From Verrucomicrobiota bacterium (lineage in GTDB: Bacteria > Verrucomicrobiota > Verrucomicrobiia > Verrucomicrobiales > DEV007): a stretch of DNA of 36,439 bases. The notes below the pieces were generated by a model, which was not told the origin of the DNA, searched no databases, and was given only the letters and a program-made list of their open reading frames with translations. Positions 10,221 through 18,428 of this stretch are shown piece by piece. Location of the stretch: NCBI GenBank assembly GCA_020627905.1, contig JAHDFZ010000004.1, positions 1 to 36,439 on the forward strand, written 5' to 3'. Position numbers and translations under genes: made by a program. The stretch's first letter is position 1, and the number at the start of each line of letters is the position of its first letter.

Positions 10221-11515
10221 AGAGAGGAAGCAGACGACTGACGGAGTTTCCGAGGCAGCAGGAGACTGACGATCACCGTCGCGAGGATGAAGGGCGTGAG
10301 ATGCAGGAAGGGCGGAAGCCCGGACGTAGCCATGACATTCGAGATGCCGATGGCGATGATCCCGGAGCCAGCCGTCATCACATTCAGCGCAGAAAGGATA
10401 CGGGCACGCTCGTGATCACTGGCGAGCGCCTGCAGGTGCGCATTGAGCGGCACGATGAAAAAGCCGCTGCTCAAGCCGATGAACGCCAGGCTGGCATTCC
10501 AGAGCGGAGAGGAGATGGGAAACACGCAGAGCCCGACCATCCCGAGCGCCATTGCCAGCCCACCCGGCACACAATAGCTGAGGTGATAAGCCTGTCGGGA
10601 GAGAAAGGAAACAATCAGGCTGCCGACGATGAGGCCTCCACCGACCCACCAGAGCATGGCCGCCGTCGCCGACAGGCGGCCGGCTGCTGTCGCGTCGGGA
10701 TTGAGCACCTCAGCGAACTGGAAAAAGAGGATGCCCAGAAAGTTCACCACCAGCCAGTAGAAGGTGACAAAGAGCGCACACTTACGGATGTCATCCTTCT
10801 GCCAGAGTCGCTTGAGGTCGATGAAGTGCTGATAGAAGACCGAGCTGCGAAACGGCACCTCCGGGTGAGCTGGGGTTTTCAGCAGCAGAAATCCCAGGGC
10901 GAGGGCTAACAGGCAGCCCAGGGTGGCAGCGATGATCGGTAGCGAAGCCGCCTCCCAGCCATTCGGGTTGGCCATGCTCACCTCATTGAGCGCTGCCAGT
11001 CGACCGTCAAACCAGATGCCTGCTACCCACATGCCGAGCAGGATGCCCGCCATCGTCAGCATGGACGCCAGGCCATTGGCGAAACCCAGTTTCTGCGTGC
11101 CCACCAGCTCTTTGAGAATTCCCTGTTTGGCAGGCGAGAACACGGTCGACTGCACCGCCAGCAGGAAGTAGCCGACTATGGCCAGCGGCACGTTTTTGAG
11201 AAAGATCGCCCCGAGGATGGTAGCGAAAAGAATCAGCTGTCCCAGCAGGCAGGCATTGATCACCGATCGCTTGGAGAAACGGTCAGAAACAAAACCTGCC
11301 ACCGGGGCCAGCAGGATGAAGGGCAGGGGGATCATCGCGGCGAGGATGAACTCGATCTGCTCACCCAGTTTCGACTGAGCCGCCACATTCATCACCAAAC
11401 CGATTAGCACGAACTTCACGAAGTTATCGTTGAAGGCATTCTGCATCTGCACCCACAGGATGACAAAAAGGGAGCGTTGCCCCCGGTCCGGAGCGGGCGT
11501 GTCAGCGGCTGTCAT
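10217..11515 (-). CDS. MFS transporter, LplT-like (lysophospholipid transporter family)
   Basis: 12-TM MFS-like protein 'FVILWVQMQNAFNDNFVKFVLIGLVMN', 'FSPAKQGILKEL'; overlaps the acyltransferase start as in lplT-aas pairs. Start set at 'MTAADTPAPDRGQ'. Confidence 0.85.
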   Translation of the reverse strand: MTAADTPAPDRGQRSLFVILWVQMQNAFNDNFVKFVLIGLVMNVAAQSKLGEQIEFILAAMIPLPFILLAPVAGFVSDRFSKRSVINACLLGQLILFATILGAIFLKNVPLAIVGYFLLAVQSTVFSPAKQGILKELVGTQKLGFANGLASMLTMAGILLGMWVAGIWFDGRLAALNEVSMANPNGWEAASLPIIAATLGCLLALALGFLLLKTPAHPEVPFRSSVFYQHFIDLKRLWQKDDIRKCALFVTFYWLVVNFLGILFFQFAEVLNPDATAAGRLSATAAMLWWVGGGLIVGSLIVSFLSRQAYHLSYCVPGGLAMALGMVGLCVFPISSPLWNASLAFIGLSSGFFIVPLNAHLQALASDHERARILSALNVMTAGSGIIAIGISNVMATSGLPPFLHLTPFILATVIVSLLLPRKLRQSSASSL

Positions 11516-11736
11516 ATCAGCGTAATAGACGAATAAGCAGTGGGGGCTTGCAAGAAGTTTCCCTGCGTTGGAGAGGCCTGACATGTCGGGCCAGAAACTC
11601 AAGCTATGGAATCGCGACTTCCGTTGCGAGCCGGAAGCCCTGCGCGCCTGCCTCGATTCGCACGATGCCCTGCTCCATCCAGCCTGAGACCAGCTTTCCA
11701 CTGGCGAAACGGCCAGATTAGAGTCCCTTTTCAGAT

Positions 11737-13137
11737 ATGCAGACCATCGCCGAAACCCCGAAGATCGACTGGATCTCCCTGCTCACGGAAGCTCTTGATA
11801 CGGACCGTGTCGTCACAGACGAGGCCGTCCGCGAGGAGATGGGCACCGACCGCTGGTATGCCTCGGCCTGCCCGGACGTCGTCGTCCATGCTCAGTCGGC
11901 TGAGGATGTGCAGACCGTCATGCGCATCGCTCATCAGCACAGAATCCCCGTCACTACCCGCGGGGCCGGTGTTGGCTACGTCGGTGGGGCCGTTCCCGTC
12001 GAGGGCGGGATCCTCCTCTCCGTTCGGGGCATGGACCAGATCCTCGAGGTCAATCCTGGCGATGGCGTGGCAGTTGTTCAGCCTGGGGTCATTCTCAAAG
12101 ACCTGCAGGACGCCGCAGCGGAGCGCGGCTGGTATTACCCGCCGGATCCCGCCAGTCTCAAGGAGTGCTCCGTCGGCGGGACTCTCGCTACCAACGCGGG
12201 CGGGCCTCGTTGCGTGAAATACGGCGTCACCCGGCACTACGTCCTTGGCTTGCAGGTAGTGCTCGCCGATGGACGCCTCATCGAACTCGGCGGTCGCTGC
12301 CACAAAAATAAAACCGGATTCGACCTCATCGGCATGTTCATCGGCTCCGAGGGCATGCTGGGCGTCATTACCCAGGCCACCCTCCGCCTCATCCCTCATC
12401 CGCAGGCGCGCGCCATGCTGACGGCTACCTTTCCGGAATTCTCCGATGCCGCCAGGACCGTCCAGGCGATCCTCGATGAAGGCTGGCAGCCCTCCGGCCT
12501 GGAAATTACCGATGCGTTTACTCTGCGTGCGGCTCGAGCTTACTTGGGGTCTGATGCTTTGCCCGAGGGGAATGCTCACCTGATTGTCGAGCTGGATGGA
12601 CGCACGGAGTCCGTCCAGCGCGAAATCGCCGAGCTGGCCGACTGGATGCGGCAGGGGAGCGCCCTGCAGGTTGACCGGGCGCAGGATGCTGAAGCCTGCG
12701 AAGCGGTCTGGCAGCTACGGCGCGAGTTTTCTTATTCGCTGCGCGCTACCGGACTGCACAAGCTGAATGAAGACGTCGTCGTCCCCCGGTCGAAGCTGGT
12801 CGATCTCGTGCGCTTCGCCGAGGGCCTGCAGCAGCGGACAGGCATTGATGTCGCCTGCTTCGGCCATGCCGGGGATGGGAATATTCACACCAACCTCATG
12901 GTCGCCGATTACGACAGCGATCCCGAAAAGAAGGCCCAGGCTGACGCCGCGCTCGATGAGCTGTTTACCTGGGTCCTCGCGCAGGGAGGCAAGATCACCG
13001 GCGAGCACGGGGTCGGATTAGCGAAAAAGCGCTGGTTCGCCGATGCCGTGACCGAGGATACTCTGGCCGTGCATCGCGAGCTGAAGGCCGCTCTCGATGC
13101 TGAGGGAATTCTGAATCCGGGGAAGTTTCTCGGGTGA
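11737..13137 (+). CDS. FAD-binding oxidase (GlcD/D-lactate dehydrogenase family)
   Basis: 'VTTRGAGVGYVGGAVPVEGGILLSVRGMDQILEV', 'SVGGTLATNAGG', C-terminal 'GHAGDGNIHTNLM' and 'GEHGVGLAKKRW' are diagnostic for the GlcD family. Confidence 0.95.
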   Translation: MQTIAETPKIDWISLLTEALDTDRVVTDEAVREEMGTDRWYASACPDVVVHAQSAEDVQTVMRIAHQHRIPVTTRGAGVGYVGGAVPVEGGILLSVRGMDQILEVNPGDGVAVVQPGVILKDLQDAAAERGWYYPPDPASLKECSVGGTLATNAGGPRCVKYGVTRHYVLGLQVVLADGRLIELGGRCHKNKTGFDLIGMFIGSEGMLGVITQATLRLIPHPQARAMLTATFPEFSDAARTVQAILDEGWQPSGLEITDAFTLRAARAYLGSDALPEGNAHLIVELDGRTESVQREIAELADWMRQGSALQVDRAQDAEACEAVWQLRREFSYSLRATGLHKLNEDVVVPRSKLVDLVRFAEGLQQRTGIDVACFGHAGDGNIHTNLMVADYDSDPEKKAQADAALDELFTWVLAQGGKITGEHGVGLAKKRWFADAVTEDTLAVHRELKAALDAEGILNPGKFLG

Positions 13138-13222
13138 GAGGTGCGGCTTTTCTTCTGACTTTGTCATTGATCGTATTTGGGGGTCGTTGAATTGACCATT
13201 TGACCTAGATCACTCCCCCTAC

Positions 13223-13828
13223 TTAAAGATGGTGGGCTAGCTGAGTATCTTTCAGAAGGCAGCATCTTTTGTATTTCAATCCGCTTCCGCAGGGACATCT
13301 GACGTTCCGGCTACTCGCCTTTCTTGCCCTCTGGGGAGACATCGCCATTTCGTTCAGTATGCCGATGGCGCCATGAGCGTGGCCATCCCACGGTGGGGCT
13401 CCTTTGTTTCTGCGATAAGTCTGCCAGTAAAAGAAAGGGATGACGTAGTCATAAATAAACGCTGAGACCGACTTCCAACGGAAGCCAGGAAAGATTCCGA
13501 GACAGCAGCTGAACTCGTCACTCATATTGACATGCAGGTCTTGTGGGGAGATTCCCTCCTCTTTCGCCCAAATCAGGATGCGGGAAGAGTCCTCAAACAC
13601 TTTGGGACAACCGAAGGAATCCAGAGACGTGAGTTCTATCCTGATCTCAAAGGACTCCTCCAGATAATTCGAACGCGTATCATCGAAGTGGATCCGACCG
13701 CTTCCTATCTCGTGAGAGCACGCTATCGAAAGAGTGCCGCGCACGGAGCCCAACCGCCGATTGTAAATCAATTCGGGGAAACAGCTTTTGAGTTCCCGAA
13801 TGTCTCCTGCTGTCAACTCCGGGACCAT
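13223..13828 (-). CDS. Prokaryotic E2-like (UBC fold) protein with C-terminal SEC-C motif; CBASS-associated
   Basis: Start overlaps the CD-NTase 3' end by 16 nt. 'DLHVNMSDEFSCCLGIF' resembles the E2 His...Cys-Leu active-site region; 'PPWDGHAHGAIGILNEM' resembles the HG-x-x-G motif of bacterial E2 proteins. C-terminus 'VRCPCGSGLKYKRCC' is a textbook SEC-C motif. Confidence 0.7.
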   Translation of the reverse strand: MVPELTAGDIRELKSCFPELIYNRRLGSVRGTLSIACSHEIGSGRIHFDDTRSNYLEESFEIRIELTSLDSFGCPKVFEDSSRILIWAKEEGISPQDLHVNMSDEFSCCLGIFPGFRWKSVSAFIYDYVIPFFYWQTYRRNKGAPPWDGHAHGAIGILNEMAMSPQRARKASSRNVRCPCGSGLKYKRCCLLKDTQLAHHL

Positions 13829-14787
13829 GGTTTATGAGCAGGGGCTGTCCTGTCTTCTGACTCACCAGGGTCTGATTTTACGCTCGACCCTGCCGGGAAT
13901 CTGTCACCAAAGACCTCTCGCCATTTTTCGCACGCGGACTTTTCCGTTATGGCATTTTCGGCTTCCTCGGCCGTTTTGACGAGATCATCCAGCTCCTGCA
14001 GAACATGAGATTGGCAGAAGTCCTTCAGCATGTCCTCACCAGTCGGCGTTGTTGGGCGTGTGCAAAAGAAATTGGTGGACAGGGCATCTCGCATACCTTT
14101 GCAGGTCAGCCGAAAGGACTCGTCATCACGATCGCTTTCGACATAATGCTTGCAGGCAAGTATCGTAAGCGTGACCCCGGGTGGGAGGTCAACCGAACGG
14201 TCCTCGGTTTCCCTGAAGTTCTTCCACGCTTTCAGATACCGAATATTCCTGCGCAGCTGGCCTACTTGAGCAGTTGAGCCAATTTCTGCCTCCACCCAAT
14301 TCTGAAAAGACTTCGGATCACTTTCGCTGTAACCTGAGCCAGGACGCCCGAGTTCGGGAATGCTGTTTTCATCGGCCATCCAGTAAACTGGGAGGTCCAC
14401 ATGATGGCCATCGCTGTAGTAGACCCGAACACAGGATGTTTTGCTTTCTGCGGATTTTGTATGGCCGGTCACGGCGGCGAGCAATCTCTCGTGATACGTC
14501 TCTGCCGCTTCTCGATCCGCCTCATCGCAGAAAAAGTAGACTCCGTCGTCCAAATCATATTCTTCAATGGTTTCACCATCCTCATCTTTTGTGCGTATGG
14601 GGTTGACATTGGTCTGCAGTGGGAAGGAGCCTTGAGAGTGAAATTTCGGCACTGGTAACCCTTCTTCGTTGAGTCTCCGCTTCACGCGCTCTCTGAGTGC
14701 GGACCGATTCGTTTTCAATTTATCCCTCTTGGCCGGGTTCAGTCTGACCTTCGTATTGAATTCTGAGAATTTGGTGTGGGTATTCAT
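13813..14787 (-). CDS. CBASS CD-NTase (DncV-like cyclic oligonucleotide synthase)
   Basis: 'FHSQGSFPLQTNVNPIRT...EEYDLDDGVYFF' (GS...DxD active site), third acidic residue in 'HVDLPVYWM', and 'SDPKSFQNWVEAEI...LRRNIRYLKAWKNF' closely parallel V. cholerae DncV. Confidence 0.92.
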   Translation of the reverse strand: MNTHTKFSEFNTKVRLNPAKRDKLKTNRSALRERVKRRLNEEGLPVPKFHSQGSFPLQTNVNPIRTKDEDGETIEEYDLDDGVYFFCDEADREAAETYHERLLAAVTGHTKSAESKTSCVRVYYSDGHHVDLPVYWMADENSIPELGRPGSGYSESDPKSFQNWVEAEIGSTAQVGQLRRNIRYLKAWKNFRETEDRSVDLPPGVTLTILACKHYVESDRDDESFRLTCKGMRDALSTNFFCTRPTTPTGEDMLKDFCQSHVLQELDDLVKTAEEAENAITEKSACEKWREVFGDRFPAGSSVKSDPGESEDRTAPAHKPWSRS

Positions 14788-15377
14788 GCTTTCGGGAGTC
14801 GGCGGACTTCAATCCTGCCTTTGGTTTGTGGTTCGCGGTTGGTGTAGTAAAAGCCTCTGAGGCGGATCCCGTCGAGTGCGCGTATGACGGTCAGGACGTT
14901 TGTTCCCTGGTGCTCACCCAGGCTGTCTCCAGAGAGGTTCGAGCCTTCGTTGCGGTAGATGAAAATCAATTGATGGTCCCCGTGGTCATCAAATCGCAGG
15001 AGGGCTTCCTCGCTGACCGAGGTCGTATCCGGATCACCCGCTTTCGTGAAATCACATGTTACCTTAATGCGGGAAAGGGACTGCTTGATGTGCATCCGGC
15101 ACTGTTTCGCCGTAGTTTGGTCATTCCTGGTGAAGTGAATATGTCCCTCGTAGACGCCTGCAAGATCTGTGGCTGTAGTCAGCAGGGAGAAGATCGGCCA
15201 TCGCCAGGCCCATTTGTCGTAGGCGATCAGAACAGCGAAAACAATCGCGGTCGGTCCAACTCCATGGAAGGCGCCGTGGCCCCACAGTTTTGAAAGCACT
15301 GCTGAAGCTCCTGCCCAGAGAGCGCCTACGGCCATGACAAAAAGGCGTGGCTTATAGTTAGAAAAATCGAGATTCAT
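14784..15377 (-). CDS. Cap15-like CBASS effector (two TM helices plus SMODS-associated beta-barrel)
   Basis: Two N-terminal hydrophobic helices then a beta-rich domain 'DLAGVYEGHIHFTRN...'; ATGA overlap with the downstream CD-NTase. Confidence 0.78.
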   Translation of the reverse strand: MNLDFSNYKPRLFVMAVGALWAGASAVLSKLWGHGAFHGVGPTAIVFAVLIAYDKWAWRWPIFSLLTTATDLAGVYEGHIHFTRNDQTTAKQCRMHIKQSLSRIKVTCDFTKAGDPDTTSVSEEALLRFDDHGDHQLIFIYRNEGSNLSGDSLGEHQGTNVLTVIRALDGIRLRGFYYTNREPQTKGRIEVRRLPKA

Positions 15378-15392
15378 CAGAAGATCCTCGAG

Positions 15393-16175
15393 TCATTTGC
15401 GGAACTGTCTCGAATGAACTGTGTATCGGTCTCCCACAAATTGCAGAACTTCATTCAGGAAGGTCAGACAATCCGGTCTCGTGGATGAGTGATTGCTGTG
15501 AATGACTTCGCTGCCCTGACGGTAGAGCCTTTTGAAACGATCTCTCCGCGGTCCGCTGGCCCCAAAAAGGTCGTCCGCGCGTTTCGACGGAGGGTAATCC
15601 CAGAAGGGGTTGTCAGCCTCTCCTTCGGAAGAAAACAGCGCTGTCCGCTGACCAATATCATTCATCGCGCACTCGAGGATCATGCGACCAAGGGCGATGA
15701 CGGAGAGCGTCTGCTCCATAGCATAGCAGCGACGAGCCTCTTCCACCATTTCATGAAGGGCGGGAGGCAGTGAGGTGATGGAAACAATGGGCTTGGAAAG
15801 TTGATACCGTAGATAGGTTTCTTTCGGGCTGACCCAGGGTCGCGAATAATGGTCAGCCTCGCTTGATAAAACATCCCAGGGACCTTCGTCACTGGACGAG
15901 AGTTTCTGAAGCTCTTCAGCCGCAGCAGCTGCATTCTCAGAAAAGAGCTTCTCGACTTTCGCTTTCCGTATGGGGTCGGCTAGATTTTCAATAACGACCG
16001 CACCTGAATAGTTCTCCTTCAGAGCATCCATGGCCATGCCGACTGCGACCCCTGCTCGGACAAATTTGATGTTTTGTTCTCTCGACGATAGAGGCCCCGC
16101 CTTTTTGATAACTGCCGTGGCGGCTGAATAGTCTGCTTCTAACTGTTCCAGTTTCGCGAAAGTCATCTCACTCAT
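15393..16175 (-). CDS. Putative HEPN-like / DUF4145-like protein linked to the CBASS operon
   Basis: Helical protein; 'EARRCYAMEQTLSVIALGRMILECAMNDI ... RFKRLYRQGSEVIHSNHSS' resembles the DUF4145/HEPN core with an R-x6-H motif (RQGSEVIH). Ends 15 bp before the cap15-like start. Confidence 0.5.
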   Translation of the reverse strand: MSEMTFAKLEQLEADYSAATAVIKKAGPLSSREQNIKFVRAGVAVGMAMDALKENYSGAVVIENLADPIRKAKVEKLFSENAAAAAEELQKLSSSDEGPWDVLSSEADHYSRPWVSPKETYLRYQLSKPIVSITSLPPALHEMVEEARRCYAMEQTLSVIALGRMILECAMNDIGQRTALFSSEGEADNPFWDYPPSKRADDLFGASGPRRDRFKRLYRQGSEVIHSNHSSTRPDCLTFLNEVLQFVGDRYTVHSRQFRK

Positions 16176-16227
16176 GAAAACATCCTACCTGTTTTCGGAT
16201 ATTCTGAAAGCATGAGATTCGCATTGG

Positions 16228-16274
16228 ACATGACTGGAAAGTCATGTTAAAAAAACGGAAAGCCGTTGTGTAAA
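16228..16274 (-). promoter_or_regulatory. Candidate promoter with operator-like palindrome upstream of the HEPN-cap15-CD-NTase-E2 operon
   Basis: Perfect 8-bp inverted repeat ACATGACT-ggaa-AGTCATGT (16228-16247); minus-strand TTTACA (16269-16274)-17 nt-TTTAAC (16246-16251); a second dyad AACGG-aaag-CCGTT (16254-16267) lies in the spacer. Confidence 0.45.
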
Positions 16275-16362
16275 GAATGTGTAAGCGTGCCCTTACTGAC
16301 GATCTTTTCCGGACAGTGGTAGGCAGGAGCAGTCCCCCCTCTCTTTCCGCGTCGCTAGAGCA

Positions 16363-18420
16363 CTAGGTCCGGACGTAATTGATCTCGCACCCTTTCAGGA
16401 GTCGATCCTCCTGGCTTAATCCGGCTAGTGAGAGGCTTCCGAGGTCGCATTTCTGAAAAATATCAAGCCCTCGATCCAGTGTGATTTTCCATCCATGGTC
16501 AGTCGAAATGCTTCTCGCGTGGAAATTTGGATTCGAATCATATTCATACGAGAATGCAACCCGACTTCCTTCACAGCTCTCCTGCAGTTTGCGGAGGTTT
16601 TCGTCCTGCTTCTGGCAAAGATCGGGGTCAGACTGAGTCACGAGATGAACGGCTACCTCTTCTCCCATCGGGGTGAAGGAATTTACGAGCTGGACAAGCT
16701 CAAGACAGTTGCGGATCTGCCAGAAGGTTCGGATGTAAGGATCATGAATTGTGATGCGGGTCGCGCCTTCCAGATATTCAGAAAACAATTTGTCGTAGGA
16801 GTATCCTTTGACATTCTCCGGAACAACGAAGTGGGCAGCTTTAGGCTCTTCATGCTGGGTCGCATTTTCTCCGGTTTTCGCATCGTTTTCAGGCAATGCT
16901 GGAGCGCCCTTGGAGTCCTGAGGCGGATCGGCGTCGGTCTGCATCTCTTCGTAGGCGAACAGTGATGGATATTGCACTTCCTCAGCACATTTGACAAGCT
17001 GAGGGGCCTTGTCCTTCTGATGGATGCTGAACTGCTTTTCCTCGAAAGTGGCATCGATCCTCAGGATGTGATCTTTGACTCGCTTCCGGGATTCCATCGC
17101 AAAATGGAGGATCTCGTGCATCTCCTCCTCACTTGCCTCCTGATGGGGATAGATGATTTTCATTAGCCCTGCGAAGGTCTTCTGCACGCCCGTCCGATCA
17201 CGTGTCGTGATCTCTGGATTGATCTCGAAAAACTTCTGGTATTGATCTGAGAAGTCGAGAGTTCGCAGATGGCTGAGAATCTCCGCCAGATAATCGACGA
17301 TCAGTCCATACCCTTTGGTAAAGAGTTCGTTCTGGATCGGGCCGACCTCCCAGCCGGGGATGTAGGCATGGAGTCGGTCAAGAAAAGCTGAGTCGATGTA
17401 TTTGTCTGGCAGCTGATCGAAGAAATGAGAATTCTTCAGCATGTAGGTGACGGACTTCTTGGTATTTCCCATGAAGACCATTGATGCCTCGGCACCGATC
17501 GACTCGATCCCTCGGGAGAAGGACTTATTCGCCATGTAGTTCTTCATGATGTCGACCAGGTTTTTATCCACGCGCTTGTCCTTCCCGGCGAATTCATCGA
17601 AGCAGATGCAATCCCAATGACCCACGAGGCCGATTTTACCTCCTCCCGTGTTACTCACGAAGAGTTTCGGTGTCGTTACTTCGCCCCCGGACAAGAGAAT
17701 CCCGTGAGGGGAAAACTCGGAATAGATGTGAGACTTTCCGGTCCCTTTGGGTCCGAGTTCGATCATGTTGTAATTCCGCTCACAGAAGGGAATGAGGCGG
17801 GAGAGCTGCAGCAGCGTGCCTCTTCGCGAAAACATTTCAGGATCGAAGCCGATCGTCTGCAGGAGCACGCCGAGCCACTCGTCTGTGGAAAACTGACGTC
17901 GCGCTTCCTGAAAAGCCTCGAAATCAAATTTCGAGACCTGGATGGGCTTCAGGAGGTCGATACCCCAGGGAGATGATTTCGGATCATCCGGCACTTCATA
18001 AGTGACATCGACGATGCTCCAGACTCCGCCGACCAGCAATTTCGGATGTTTGCGCACGTAGTCCTTTGCCAGGGGAACCTTTTTAATATCGAGGTTGGTG
18101 AATCTCGCTTCGTAAAATCCGCCGGCATCGTTCAGTTCCACCGTCACTTTATCGATCACCTTATGGCGGCCTTTATCCTCTATCTTTGATTTAATGAGGG
18201 GAGCAGCGTTGCGTTGGACAAAATGAGAGGCGAGGATCTCCCTCACCCTGCTGACGCCGGCATCGATCGTATCAGGATCATCAGTCGAGCAGTGCTGACC
18301 CAGCAGGTATTCTAGCACGTAGCTTGGCACTACGGCGTTTCCTTTGACGTCGGCTACCAGATCTTTCCGGACAGCCAGTCCTGCAAAATGTTCGTTTATC
18401 AGTTCATCGAGCTTATTCAT
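16363..18420 (-). CDS. brxL: BREX AAA+ protein BrxL with MIT_C-like C-terminal domain
   Basis: 'MNKLDELINEHFAGLAVRKDLV', Walker A 'ELGPKGTGKSHIY', 'WDCICFDEFAGKDK', 'IESIGAEASMVFMGNT' are BrxL signatures. C-terminus 'GYSYDKLFSEYLEGATRITIHDPYIRTFWQIRNCLEL...WKITLDRGLDIFQK' resembles MIT C-terminal (PLD-like) domain. Confidence 0.92.
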   Translation of the reverse strand: MNKLDELINEHFAGLAVRKDLVADVKGNAVVPSYVLEYLLGQHCSTDDPDTIDAGVSRVREILASHFVQRNAAPLIKSKIEDKGRHKVIDKVTVELNDAGGFYEARFTNLDIKKVPLAKDYVRKHPKLLVGGVWSIVDVTYEVPDDPKSSPWGIDLLKPIQVSKFDFEAFQEARRQFSTDEWLGVLLQTIGFDPEMFSRRGTLLQLSRLIPFCERNYNMIELGPKGTGKSHIYSEFSPHGILLSGGEVTTPKLFVSNTGGGKIGLVGHWDCICFDEFAGKDKRVDKNLVDIMKNYMANKSFSRGIESIGAEASMVFMGNTKKSVTYMLKNSHFFDQLPDKYIDSAFLDRLHAYIPGWEVGPIQNELFTKGYGLIVDYLAEILSHLRTLDFSDQYQKFFEINPEITTRDRTGVQKTFAGLMKIIYPHQEASEEEMHEILHFAMESRKRVKDHILRIDATFEEKQFSIHQKDKAPQLVKCAEEVQYPSLFAYEEMQTDADPPQDSKGAPALPENDAKTGENATQHEEPKAAHFVVPENVKGYSYDKLFSEYLEGATRITIHDPYIRTFWQIRNCLELVQLVNSFTPMGEEVAVHLVTQSDPDLCQKQDENLRKLQESCEGSRVAFSYEYDSNPNFHARSISTDHGWKITLDRGLDIFQKCDLGSLSLAGLSQEDRLLKGCEINYVRT

Positions 18421-18428
18421 GGCAGTCT

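Noticed and set aside
11731-12579. 282-aa minus-strand ORF
   Set aside because: Antisense to the glcD-like gene, which has full FAD-oxidase motifs.
14826-15293. 155-aa plus-strand ORF
   Set aside because: Antisense to the Cap15-like gene, which is supported by operon overlap and topology.
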